Part shown: positions 36,075-44,290 of the stretch, in pieces
How the letters are laid out: every line of letters starts with the position of its first letter
Numbering within the stretch: position 1 is the stretch's first letter
Assembly: GCA_934271195.1 (NCBI GenBank)
Contig: CAKQRB010000049.1
Location: 1 to 48,080, forward strand
Source: an uncultured Alphaproteobacteria bacterium
Lineage (GTDB): Bacteria; Pseudomonadota; Alphaproteobacteria; RF32; CAG-239
Direction: 5' to 3'
DNA: 48,080 nucleotides
Translations under genes and position numbers: made by a program
The notes under the pieces: generated by a model
Told to the model about the DNA's origin: nothing
Database searches by the model: none
Seen by the model: the letters and a program-made list of their open reading frames with translations, nothing else

Positions 36075-36728
36075 TCAATTTTTTCTAAAAACAAAGTTAT
36101 GTCCGTCAAATTGCGCGACGGCATTTTGTTTTTTCAGAGGAATTGTCTGCGGTTCATGCAGTTCAACAAATATTTTGCCGGCCGACCACAGGCAATTCAA
36201 CCCGGTCAAAAGCCGCAGGTATTCCGAATTTTCAAACACGCCGTAAACTGGAAAATCATTAAGCAATCCCGGCTGCAGCCTCAATTCTCCGCGCCAGACC
36301 GTATCCCAATACGCACCGTCCTTTTCCGTCAACAAAAAAGCCCGTGCCTTTTCCAACGCAATCTGTTCATTCATCGGAAAAGTATAATCTTCTTTATAAT
36401 CTAGGTAGAACCGATAGCAACCCAGACGTTTTCTGATTGTAAAACACAAAAACCTGTTCTCTATACATTCCTTATCAAAAGAGGCCGGCTCTTTAGGCAT
36501 CTGTTCGGCACCGTCAATATAAGGAAGAACCTGCTTTTCGTCCGTATCCGGACGCCAGACCCAAAAATACTTGCTACCGTCTGATTTCATAACATCGACA
36601 GCAAATACATAATGATTTCCTTTGCGGAAAAGTTTTAGCTCGCTCGCTGTCTCAACTAGTCCGTTTTCTCTATTCGCTGCAAAAAATGCAATCATACTTT
36701 CTCTGATTTTCTTCACTTCTAGTTTCAT
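36075..36728 (-). CDS. Orphan cytoplasmic protein, 217 aa
   Basis: Not recognised. No signal peptide or membrane segment. It is rich in aromatic residues, with Y-F-W-V-W-R-P-D near 54-61, C-Y-R-F-Y-L-D-Y near 105-112 and an end N-F-V-F-R-K-N. Alternating strands and helices suggest a compact alpha/beta fold. The ATG follows TTAATTTATTATTACT without a Shine-Dalgarno site, like the orphan genes at 24-25 kb. It is placed between rpmI and the EF-hand gene with its own terminator, so it looks like a solitary insertion. Confidence 0.6.
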   Translation of the reverse strand: MKLEVKKIRESMIAFFAANRENGLVETASELKLFRKGNHYVFAVDVMKSDGSKYFWVWRPDTDEKQVLPYIDGAEQMPKEPASFDKECIENRFLCFTIRKRLGCYRFYLDYKEDYTFPMNEQIALEKARAFLLTEKDGAYWDTVWRGELRLQPGLLNDFPVYGVFENSEYLRLLTGLNCLWSAGKIFVELHEPQTIPLKKQNAVAQFDGHNFVFRKN

Positions 36729-36838
36729 AGTAATAATAAATTAATGATAATTAAACAACGTCCGAAGATTATAACGTTTTTAATCTAAATGTCAAGCCTC
36801 ACGAACAAATAATATCAAACACATAATATAAACGATTA

Positions 36839-37708
36839 TTAAAAAGCCTGCTGTTCCGCTTTATCAAAGGGCGCGTCTTCTCCATCTTTCTGCAAAGCGC
36901 CGTCTTTTGCCGCATTTTCCCCGCCATTCTCTCCTGCCGGAGTTTCATTTTTTACAATAGCGCTTTTTCCCGCAACCGTCTCACCGGCAGCGGCTTTGCC
37001 TTCTTCACTCGTTTCAGCAGCAATATCTCCGCCTTCAGTTCGGACATTATCTCCGCCTGTATCAGTTTCAACACTTTCAGTGGCCGCTGCATCAGCTGTC
37101 TTTTTATCATTCTGATTTCCGCTCTCTTTTGTCTCGGGATAATATTTTTCTCTCACAGCTTTAATTTTTTCCTCTTTTTCTGAAGAGGTTAATAACTGAT
37201 TCTCGTTAATATCTTTAATTTCGGCTTCTGCCGCCGCCGCTTTGGCAATCATTTCGTCATGCAAAGCCTCCTGCTCCGGAGTCAGTTTGGGCAAAGGATT
37301 TCCATACTGGTTCACATCAGGATTACGGTCTTTTTTTGACGGCTCCTCGCGATAAGCCCGACGGGCGTAATATTCCTGCAGTTCGGCGCTGTTAACCTTA
37401 CCGTCACGGTTGGTATCCATTTCTTTAAACTGTTCTTCGGGCGTTTTATAAGTCCCGTTCTTTTTTGCCACGCGGATTTCTTTTTCTTCCCGCCGACTGA
37501 GTTTCATATTTTTCAAATCGGAAAGCGTAAACTCCTTATCATCACCGGAAACTCCCATCCGCCTCATCATGGACTTGCTTTCCCTGTCCCCCAGACGCTG
37601 ATATTTATCCTCATAAGACTTGGAAAGATAACTTTTAGCACCGGCCGGTTTGAACAATACCCCAGACAAAACGGCTCCGGCCGCCAACATCAGAAAAAAT
37701 TTTTTCAT
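36839..37708 (-). CDS. Secreted EF-hand protein with low-complexity tail
   Basis: 289 residues. A signal peptide ends near K-P-A-G-A. A canonical EF-hand calcium loop is present: D98-x-N100-x-D102-x-K104 and E109 at position 12. A weaker half-site (G-D-D-K-E-F-T-L-S-D-L) lies near 55-65. Residues ~120-195 are charged helices, and the last ~90 are a disordered stretch rich in A, E, G, T and D. It is probably a periplasmic or surface calcium-binding protein. It begins 11 bases after lolD on the same strand and so may be co-transcribed with the lipoprotein-sorting genes. Confidence 0.75.
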   Translation of the reverse strand: MKKFFLMLAAGAVLSGVLFKPAGAKSYLSKSYEDKYQRLGDRESKSMMRRMGVSGDDKEFTLSDLKNMKLSRREEKEIRVAKKNGTYKTPEEQFKEMDTNRDGKVNSAELQEYYARRAYREEPSKKDRNPDVNQYGNPLPKLTPEQEALHDEMIAKAAAAEAEIKDINENQLLTSSEKEEKIKAVREKYYPETKESGNQNDKKTADAAATESVETDTGGDNVRTEGGDIAAETSEEGKAAAGETVAGKSAIVKNETPAGENGGENAAKDGALQKDGEDAPFDKAEQQAF

Positions 37709-37719
37709 TTTCCCTCCGC

Positions 37720-38442
37720 TTAATAAAAATTCTCACTTTTAATAAAGCTTGATGCCCGCATATCAATCAGCTTGCCGTCTTTAAGCGTAACTTTGCGATC
37801 CATCTTATTGGCCAGTTCAAAGTTATGAGTGGCAATCAGCGCTGACAATTTTGTTTCTTTCACAATTGACAACAATTCCAGAAAAACCCCTTCTGACGTC
37901 CGCGGATCAAGATTCCCCGTCGGTTCGTCAGCCAGCAATAGCTTGGGAGAATTTGCCAAAGCCCGAGCAATCGCCACGCGTTGCTGTTCTCCGCCCGAAA
38001 GCTCACTCGGCCTGTGTGCCAGACGCTTTCCCAATCCCAACCGGTTCAACAGCCATTTGGCTTTTTCATTGGCGATTTTCTGCCCTACGCCGGCAATCAA
38101 CTGCGGCAACGCCACATTTTCGGTTGCCGAAAAATCTCCGAGCAGATTATGATACTGATACACAAAACCAAGATAATCCCGCCGCAAACCGGTACGAACA
38201 TTGTCACCGAGTTTGCTGCATTTCTGTCCGTCCAGCCAGACATCTCCTTTTGTCGGCTTTTCCAACAGGCCGGCAATCTGAAGCAGTGTTGACTTTCCGG
38301 AACCTGACGGTCCGATAAGCGCCACAATTTCTCCCGGAGCAATGGCAAAATCAACGCCTTTCAAAACCTCCAGCTTGGCAGAGCCCTGTTTAAAAGTTTT
38401 TACCACGTTTTTAAGTTCTAAAGTCGGCATTTGTTTATTCAT
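37720..38442 (-). CDS. lolD: Lipoprotein-releasing ABC transporter ATPase LolD
   Basis: 240 residues from the ATG at 38442, with GGAGG nine bases upstream; the frame extends further up but overlaps lolC/E. LolD powers release of outer-membrane lipoproteins from the inner membrane to LolA. Walker A is G-P-S-G-S-G-K-S-T (44-52), the LolD-type Y-Q-Y-H-N-L-L follows, the ABC signature is L-S-G-G-E-Q-Q-R, and Walker B is L-L-L-A-D-E-P. It overlaps the 3' end of lolC/E by 8 bases. Confidence 0.95.
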   Translation of the reverse strand: MNKQMPTLELKNVVKTFKQGSAKLEVLKGVDFAIAPGEIVALIGPSGSGKSTLLQIAGLLEKPTKGDVWLDGQKCSKLGDNVRTGLRRDYLGFVYQYHNLLGDFSATENVALPQLIAGVGQKIANEKAKWLLNRLGLGKRLAHRPSELSGGEQQRVAIARALANSPKLLLADEPTGNLDPRTSEGVFLELLSIVKETKLSALIATHNFELANKMDRKVTLKDGKLIDMRASSFIKSENFY

Positions 38443-39682
38443 AACGAAGCGCCTCCACCGGATCAAATTTTGCGGCTCGATAAGCCGGATACAAGGTTGC
38501 CAAAAAAGACAACAATAAAGAGATTGACGCCACCACAGCCACTTCCGTGACATCGACCTTTGCCGGCAGTTTTGACAAGAAATAAATCTCGGCTGAAAAC
38601 AGCTCGCGGCCGGACATTCCCTCCAAAAACTGGCGGATGCTTTCAATATTATAACAAACCAACAACCCCATAATCACGCCCAGAATAGTCCCGACCACAC
38701 CGATAAACGCGCCATCCAGAAAGAAAATCCGCATAATAGCCCCCTTGCCGGCACCCATTGTCCGCAAAACGGCAATATCACGTCCTTTGTCTTTTACCAG
38801 CATAATCAGTCCGGTAATAATATTAAAAGCGGCCACCAGAATAATCATGGTCAAAATTAAAAACATCACGTTTCTTTCCACGTCAATAGCATTAAAGAAA
38901 GCGGCGTTTGTTTGCTTCCAATCAAAGACATAAGCGCCGCCGCCGATACTTTCTTCAATGGCGCGTCGTACCGGACGCAGCATATTTTCATCATCTAATG
39001 TCACGTCAATATGACTGACGGCGTCTTTCATGCCAAAATAAGTCTGCGCGGTCTCCAAAGGCATAAAAATATAATTGGCGTCATACTCAAACATACCGAC
39101 CTCAAACATACCGATCACCTTATAAGATTTCATCCGCGGCACGGTACCGAAAGCCGTGACTTTGCCGTTGGGCGAAATCAGCGTAATCTCGTCCCCCGGT
39201 ACGATCCCCATTTTATTGGCCAGACGAGAACCGACCACAACGCTGTTGCCCTCAAATTCCTCCATATTCACCAGAGAAAGCGCCGTTTTTAACACCGGCC
39301 TCAAGAGCAGATCCTGCCGGCTGATTCCGCGCACCATAGCGCCTTCCGCGGCTTTTCCGGCCGAAACCAGCAGTTGGTTTTCAATCATCGGAATCACAAA
39401 TTTTACATGCTCAAATTCGCCAATCTCTTTAACGGCCGTTTTATAATTGTTAAAAGGATAGCCGACCGGCGACATAATGCCAATATGCCCGTTCAGCCCG
39501 AGAATACGGGATAAAAGCTCCTGCCTAAAACCGTTCATTACCGACATGACAATAATCAACGTCGCCACGCCGAGCGCAATTCCGGTAAAAGCAAAACCGG
39601 TAATCACGGAAATAAAGCCTTCTTTGCGCTTGGCCCGCAAGTATCTTTTGGCCACAAAACATTCAAATTTTGAAAAAAACAT
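38435..39682 (-). CDS. lolC: Lipoprotein-releasing transporter permease LolC/LolE
   Basis: 415 residues from the ATG at 39682, nine bases after GGGAGAA; a TTG two codons upstream is less likely. Family landmarks are the N-terminal R-Y-L-R-A-K-R-K-E-G-F-I-S-V and the first membrane helix with G-I-A-L-G-V-A-T-L-I-I-V-M-S-V-M-N-G. A large periplasmic MacB-like domain (about 50-265), then the FtsX-type C-terminal membrane part with V-L-R-T-M-G-A follow, ending D-P-V-E-A-L-R-Y-E. One permease gene rather than separate lolC and lolE is usual in this class, so the symbol is nominal. Confidence 0.93.
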   Translation of the reverse strand: MFFSKFECFVAKRYLRAKRKEGFISVITGFAFTGIALGVATLIIVMSVMNGFRQELLSRILGLNGHIGIMSPVGYPFNNYKTAVKEIGEFEHVKFVIPMIENQLLVSAGKAAEGAMVRGISRQDLLLRPVLKTALSLVNMEEFEGNSVVVGSRLANKMGIVPGDEITLISPNGKVTAFGTVPRMKSYKVIGMFEVGMFEYDANYIFMPLETAQTYFGMKDAVSHIDVTLDDENMLRPVRRAIEESIGGGAYVFDWKQTNAAFFNAIDVERNVMFLILTMIILVAAFNIITGLIMLVKDKGRDIAVLRTMGAGKGAIMRIFFLDGAFIGVVGTILGVIMGLLVCYNIESIRQFLEGMSGRELFSAEIYFLSKLPAKVDVTEVAVVASISLLLSFLATLYPAYRAAKFDPVEALRYE

Positions 39683-39838
39683 ACACAAATTTCTCCCTAA
39701 AACCTGCTTTATTTATAAGGACAATCTGCATCTTTTGCAACCGCTCATCCGGCAATGTGTATAAAAATTCTTACTTTTAATACTTTTCTAAACATTTATA
39801 AAATAAAATGATATTATTCACTTTGACAGGCAAAAATT

Positions 39839-41311
39839 ATGGCAAAATATAAAAATTTCCTGCTTATCGCGGCATTTTTGTTTTTTCTGGGAATACAGGA
39901 CGGCATTCTCGGTCAAATGGTCTTAAAAACGACTGACAGCTTTTTCTTCTGGCTGATATCCGTCCTTGGCGCAATGTTTTGGGGCTCTTTGCTGTTTCTT
40001 CCGCGCTTTGCCTATATACTTCTCTTGTTTTTTCAGTCCGTTCTTTTCGGCATTGTCTTTATCTGGCACAAATATTTCAAAGATGCCATGCCCTTTGAGC
40101 TGTTGTGGCAGCGTTTTTCGGCTGGTTTGGACTTTGCAAAAAAATCGACCGAGACCTTTGGCTCTCCGATTTTATGGCTGCTTCTCGGCATGGGGCTTGT
40201 AAATATTGCCGTTTATTTATTGACATTCCGCCGCATACGTAAAATTTATGCCGCTTACTTTCTCATTCCGCTAAGCATATTCTACTTTTTTGTTTTCAAC
40301 ATTGCCGGCATTCTCCGCCCGATTACCTTTGATGAAGATGCCTGCAAATATTTAGGCTACAAGACCTGCTGGCTGCATGAACTCGTCGGCAAAATAAAAT
40401 ACGAAAATAAAACGGAGGACCTCAGAAAACAGCTCAATAAACTTCCGCCCGCAGTACCGGCCGCCCCGACGACCAGCCGTCATGTTTATGTCATTCAGGT
40501 TGAAACTCTGGTATATGACGTGCTCGGCAAAAGACTTCCGGACGGACGGGAAATCACGCCTTATTTAAACCGTTTGGTGCAAGAGGGCAAAACCTATCAC
40601 ATCAAAGAATTCAGACACACCGCCAGCGCCAACACCGATTTTGCGGTCAATCTCGGTATGCAGATACTGGAAGGCTTTATCAACCACAATATATACAACG
40701 TTTTTTATGAACAAATTGCGCCGGAAGACCTTTATCCTTATACGGAAACATTAGCGCAAAAAGCCAAAAAGAAAGGGTTTTCCACGTCTTTTTACCATAA
40801 CTACCTCGGCACGTTTTTCAATCGCCGCCCCCATGTCTCTGAACAGGGATATGACAACATATTCTTCTCCGAAGATATGGACAATATGGGATACCAAAAA
40901 GAAATATGGGGATATTCAGACAAAGACCTGACAGATTTTATTCTGAAAAAACAAAAAGAACAACCAGACAAAGCACGGTTTACTTATATCATCACGGTCA
41001 GCTCGCACGCAGACTTCATCCTCTTGCACAACCCTGAACCGTTACTGCCAAAAGCCCAAGGTTCCACAGAAAATTATTACAACGCCATAAACTTCGTCGA
41101 CAAGGCGTTAAAAAAATTAATAACCGAAAGTCCGAGGGATTCATTGTTCTTTATCTTCGGAGATCATGATTCAGAACAAAGATCAGCCAATTCTGTTCCG
41201 TTCATTATCTACAGCAAACAAAAGCGGCTGTCCGCGCCGCATGAAAAAATCAGCACGGATCAAATGATTGCCCTTATCCACGCTCAAATAGAAAATGCGG
41301 ACATAAAATAA
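39839..41311 (+). CDS. LTA-synthase/OpgB-like membrane phosphotransferase
   Basis: 490 residues. The N-terminal ~165 residues hold about five membrane segments. The outside domain belongs to the alkaline-phosphatase/sulfatase superfamily: V-I-Q-V-E-T-L (metal site), H-T-A-S-A-N-T-D-F with T266 as likely nucleophile, F-Y-H-N-Y-L-G-T-F-F-N-R-R, V-S-S-H-A-D-F and F-G-D-H-D-S-E. These enzymes transfer phosphoglycerol or phosphoethanolamine onto glycans or lipids at the outer face of the inner membrane. The precise acceptor is unknown; modification of lipid A or periplasmic glucans is possible. It is divergent from lolC/E. Confidence 0.85.
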   Translation: MAKYKNFLLIAAFLFFLGIQDGILGQMVLKTTDSFFFWLISVLGAMFWGSLLFLPRFAYILLLFFQSVLFGIVFIWHKYFKDAMPFELLWQRFSAGLDFAKKSTETFGSPILWLLLGMGLVNIAVYLLTFRRIRKIYAAYFLIPLSIFYFFVFNIAGILRPITFDEDACKYLGYKTCWLHELVGKIKYENKTEDLRKQLNKLPPAVPAAPTTSRHVYVIQVETLVYDVLGKRLPDGREITPYLNRLVQEGKTYHIKEFRHTASANTDFAVNLGMQILEGFINHNIYNVFYEQIAPEDLYPYTETLAQKAKKKGFSTSFYHNYLGTFFNRRPHVSEQGYDNIFFSEDMDNMGYQKEIWGYSDKDLTDFILKKQKEQPDKARFTYIITVSSHADFILLHNPEPLLPKAQGSTENYYNAINFVDKALKKLITESPRDSLFFIFGDHDSEQRSANSVPFIIYSKQKRLSAPHEKISTDQMIALIHAQIENADIK

Positions 41312-41734
41312 GCTCGCTGTCCGCAGACTTGCTGCCAGACGCTTAAACTCAGGCTTTTTCGGCCTTTTAAAAATTTTTTCTATCATCGGAGCCTCTTTGC
41401 GATTCGTACTACCGTTACTACAATGCTTCCGACACAAAATTCAACAATTTCGTCACAAAAATATCATGGCGGACTTTTTATCTTCTTAATGGAAGATTAA
41501 CATTTTTTTATATTTTTTATCGATTCGCACACTTTTTTCACTTGTCAGTAGTCCGGATTTATGGTATAAATAATATTGACAAAACAAATTACTATATATT
41601 CATATCATTATGGAGCTGATGATATTCTACATATCTTCACTATTATTTTCGGTTAAAACTAAATTTTGAAATATCAATCTCTTAGTTTATGCTCCTGACC
41701 GATTTCTCATGTTTAATTAAAAAAAATTTTTCTC
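41312..41734. other. Gene-free stretch upstream of the surface-protein cluster
   Basis: About 420 bases. The first half holds only a doubtful minus-strand frame that overlaps the preceding gene. A weak hairpin ATCTTC/GAAGAT with T-run lies near 41480-41520, then a promoter and a ~155-base A/T-rich leader. Confidence 0.5.
41542..41570 (+). promoter_or_regulatory. Sigma-70-type promoter of the first lipoprotein gene
   Basis: TTGTCA (41542-41547), 17 bases, then TATAAA (41565-41570) preceded by TGG as an extended -10. It implies a leader of about 155 bases. Confidence 0.65.
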
Positions 41735-43012
41735 ATGGATAAAAAAATTAATTTTACAGGGATTTTGGTCAGTATACTGATCACCCTGGTAGCTATGTTG
41801 GGTTTTTCATCTTGCACGGACTCTTCCGTTTATGGTTTGGATGAAAAAATAACAAAACCATCTGAACCGGTTGCTCCGGTTGACACGATAATCAGTGTTA
41901 CAATCGATGCAGACTATACTTTGGTCTGTGTTGACAGCACTAATCATGAAGCCGGCGCTTCCTTCAAATATGAAGGCAACGGCTTCTGGTGGTACGAGTT
42001 AAAAGACGGTAGTTCAAAAAAATCTGAGGAGTTCTCTTGGAACTTCAATACGACTTTAAGTTGGACACCGGAACGTTTTGTTATCCGTGACCCGGAAACA
42101 TTAACGTTCAAAGGTATTACAGTTAATTCGGTAAGCAACGGCCTCAACGCTGTTGTTAATTTCGATCAGAACCATAGCTTTGACGTTAAGGCTCGTACCG
42201 AAAAGCCGGAAACTGTTATGGTCAAAGGCTTTGAAAAAGAATATCCTGTAGTTATCTGCAAGGATATCAAGGTTTTGGAAGACGAAATCACTTACACTGC
42301 ACTTCCTCAGGAAGTTGTCAGCGGTAAGTTGATGGATGTATGGTTCGTAGAGATTCCGTGTTTGGCCATCTACGATAACGGTGATGTTCATCGTTTCGTG
42401 ATGACAGTCAAAGTTGGTAAAGGTGCATATGTTGAGCCGGATCAGCCCAACGTACCCGATACTCCAACACCGGAGCCAACTCCGACACCGGAGCCAACTC
42501 CGACACCGGAACCAACTCCGACACCGGAACCAACTCCAACACCGGAGCCAACTCCGACACCGGAACCAACTCCAACACCGGAGCCAACCCCGACGCCGGA
42601 ACCGGAGCCTGCTCCAAGCATTGATGTTGTTATCCCATCTGACATGGGCAGCATCATTTCAGCAGTGAAAACTGTCGTTCTGAGAGGCGGAAATGAAAGC
42701 GCGCATACAACTTGTTTGAGTATTATCTGCTCAAATGGCGTTTACGCTTTTATTGATGGTAGCACATATATGTGGATGGGAACATCTGCAGAGTCTGCTA
42801 CTCAGGGTTCTGGTTCATGGCAACCGGCAACCATCGGATGGCTGAACAATTCAGACTCATCAGATGGCTGGGTTTACGTCGGCAACGGCGCAACCCATGT
42901 ATCAAAGGCAATGGTCGTTACATTTGCAAAGAAATCTCCGTATCTGGGATCTTACAGCGCAAATGCTGACGGCACAATCACAATTGACGGTGTTGTTTAC
43001 GGCATCCGTTAA
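41735..43012 (+). CDS. Surface-type lipoprotein with TPTPEP linker
   Basis: 425 residues. The signal ends G-F-S-S-C with acidic residues after the Cys and a S-S-V-Y-G-L-D-E motif that recurs in the large lipoprotein downstream. An N-terminal beta-rich domain (about 45-235) is joined by eight TPTPEP repeats (about 243-290) to a C-terminal domain (about 298-425), which also ends the large lipoprotein (V-V-I-P-S-D-M-G at the start, I-D-G-V-V-Y-G at the end). Acidic residues after the lipidated Cys and the lack of a Shine-Dalgarno site are features of Bacteroidetes genes. Probably displayed on the cell surface; the ligand is unknown. No homologue named from memory. Confidence 0.75.
   Translation: MDKKINFTGILVSILITLVAMLGFSSCTDSSVYGLDEKITKPSEPVAPVDTIISVTIDADYTLVCVDSTNHEAGASFKYEGNGFWWYELKDGSSKKSEEFSWNFNTTLSWTPERFVIRDPETLTFKGITVNSVSNGLNAVVNFDQNHSFDVKARTEKPETVMVKGFEKEYPVVICKDIKVLEDEITYTALPQEVVSGKLMDVWFVEIPCLAIYDNGDVHRFVMTVKVGKGAYVEPDQPNVPDTPTPEPTPTPEPTPTPEPTPTPEPTPTPEPTPTPEPTPTPEPTPTPEPEPAPSIDVVIPSDMGSIISAVKTVVLRGGNESAHTTCLSIICSNGVYAFIDGSTYMWMGTSAESATQGSGSWQPATIGWLNNSDSSDGWVYVGNGATHVSKAMVVTFAKKSPYLGSYSANADGTITIDGVVYGIR
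42461..42604 (+). repeat. Eight 18-bp tandem repeats (TPTPEP linker)
   Basis: Eight in-frame copies of an 18-base unit, ACTCCGACACCGGAGCCA with third-position variants, encode (TPTPEP)8. The near-identical copies could expand or contract by slippage. Confidence 0.95.
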
Positions 43013-43176
43013 TTGCTAATAAACTAAGAGCTGAGGGATTGGGGCTTTCCCCAGTCTTTCAGCCACAAGATATTTCTAGCCGAGTACCCCTCGGCAACAA
43101 AAAAATTTAGTCTTTAATCCGCTCCGCCCTCCTCTAAAAAAACACCTTGGAGGGTGAAGCACAAAAATTATTAATT
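43013..43176 (+). other. Hairpin-rich spacer
   Basis: Three stems: GATTGGGG/CCCCAGTC (43037-43056, perhaps a weak terminator), GCCGAG/CTCGGC (43079-43095) and CCCTCC/GGAGGG ending near 43155. The GGAGG is too far from the next ATG (about 25 bases) to act as its ribosome site. Confidence 0.5.
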
Positions 43177-43860
43177 ATGAGAACATCTGTAAAAATATTA
43201 TTGGTAGTGTTGGTATCTTTAGTAGCTAACTTCGTAAGTGCACAATCTCGCGCTACTTACCGCGACAGTCGTAAAATTACGACCACTGCGGAAAGAAGTT
43301 ACCAAACCAACGGAGAAAGCCGTCGATACATCAAGATCGATGGCAACACATCGTGGTACGGCAAAATTATCGGCGGGTACGACTTGACCGATAATGGCGC
43401 CCTCGCTGGTGCTGCCGTTGGTATCAGACTAAATGCTTTCCGTATTGAAGCGGAAGGGACATGGTCTCAGGAAAACCCGTCCGCTATGGGGCTGGTAAAT
43501 TATGACCTTATCAAAGGCCGTATTATCCCGTTCCTGACGGTGGGTGCCGGTGCCGGAAAACAGTCAACTGGTTTCCAGTTGATTGAGAACGAAGCCACTG
43601 GCGAAATAAAAGGGGTAAATGTCCTCAGGAAGTTCCAGTTCCAGGCAACAGCCGGTGCTGGTGTTTCTTTCCGAGTTGCCCCGCATTGGCAGCTTGAGGC
43701 CAGCTACCGCTTTACTTTCTACCCGAGCGAGAAATCGTACAAAAACGATCGCCCAGCTTTGGTGGAAACGGTAGGAGAAAATGCAAAGCGGACAATCATG
43801 TCTGAAGACTTACACGACTTCGGGCATAGCATCCGAATTGCATTAAGATATCACTTCTAG
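43177..43860 (+). CDS. Outer-membrane beta-barrel protein
   Basis: 227 residues from the ATG at 43177; a frame opens 30 bases earlier at a TTG but adds charged residues before the signal. The signal peptide ends F-V-S-A before Q, a cleavage site very common in Bacteroidetes. The mature part alternates in the way of transmembrane beta-strands (Y-G-K-I-I-G-G-Y-D-L, A-G-A-A-V-G-I-R-L, F-Q-A-T-A-G-A-G-V-S-F) and ends with the barrel signal I-R-I-A-L-R-Y-H-F with terminal Phe. No Shine-Dalgarno site; ATTATTAATT precedes the ATG. It lies between two related lipoproteins and may anchor or export them (inference). Confidence 0.8.
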   Translation: MRTSVKILLVVLVSLVANFVSAQSRATYRDSRKITTTAERSYQTNGESRRYIKIDGNTSWYGKIIGGYDLTDNGALAGAAVGIRLNAFRIEAEGTWSQENPSAMGLVNYDLIKGRIIPFLTVGAGAGKQSTGFQLIENEATGEIKGVNVLRKFQFQATAGAGVSFRVAPHWQLEASYRFTFYPSEKSYKNDRPALVETVGENAKRTIMSEDLHDFGHSIRIALRYHF

Positions 43861-43870
43861 TTCTCTCACG

Positions 43871-43905
43871 AAGAGTCGCAAACTACGGTTTGCGGCTCTT
43901 TCCAT
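43871..43905 (+). terminator. Intrinsic terminator of the barrel gene
   Basis: AAGAGTCGCAAAC pairs with GTTTGCGGCTCTT (one G-T pair) around TACG, followed by a short T-rich stretch. Confidence 0.85.
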
Positions 43906-44035
43906 TTTAAATATCTTCATCTTCCCCCTCTCTCCCCCATTCTTCTCTCCTTTTTCCTTTCTCTCTCCGACTACGCCTCGACCATCCTCTTTCAGCACCT
44001 AGCTGCCACGTTCTCTCCCTTTCATTACTTCGTTG
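43905..44035 (+). other. Second pyrimidine-rich tract
   Basis: About 130 bases dominated by C and T, with runs such as TTCCCCCTCTCTCCCCC. It resembles the tract at 14893-15060 and lies in the 430-base gap before the large lipoprotein gene. The minus-strand frame across it reads as R/E/K-rich low complexity. Confidence 0.55.
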
Positions 44036-44106
44036 CGCTACAAATTTGCCAAAATTCCGCATTAGACAAATATTTCGCATTTTCCTCAAAAATTACATTT
44101 TTTTGC

Positions 44107-44135
44107 TTGCAACTTCCCGCAAATTATACTATATT
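44107..44135 (+). promoter_or_regulatory. Sigma-70-type promoter of the large lipoprotein gene
   Basis: TTGCAA (44107-44112), 17 bases, then TATATT (44130-44135), leaving a leader of about 150 bases. The spacing and -35 match the rpmI promoter. Confidence 0.6.
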
Positions 44136-44290
44136 ACAATTCAACAAAAAATTATTATGGGACAAAATTATGATGGAATATTATTGAGCGGGAAATCTTT
44201 TCTTATAAAACAGAGATGAACACGCCGATATTTGTCCAAATCCCCAAATAATTTTTCAAATTGATTAATAACCTCAAAAATTTTTTTATT

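Noticed and set aside
41183..41437. Minus-strand frame opposite the end of the LTA-synthase-like gene
   Set aside because: Half of it is antisense to a well-supported gene, and the rest is short and basic without family features.
42461..42604. CRISPR-like array
   Set aside because: The tandem units are contiguous 18-bp coding repeats with no spacers.
42408..42668. Alternative-frame proteins across the TPTPEP repeat (for example G-V-G-S-G-V repeats on the minus strand)
   Set aside because: Frames stay open only because of the 18-bp periodicity; the plus-strand lipoprotein frame explains the region.
43907..44089. Minus-strand 60-codon R/E/K-rich frame
   Set aside because: It only mirrors the pyrimidine-rich tract; low complexity and no start signal.
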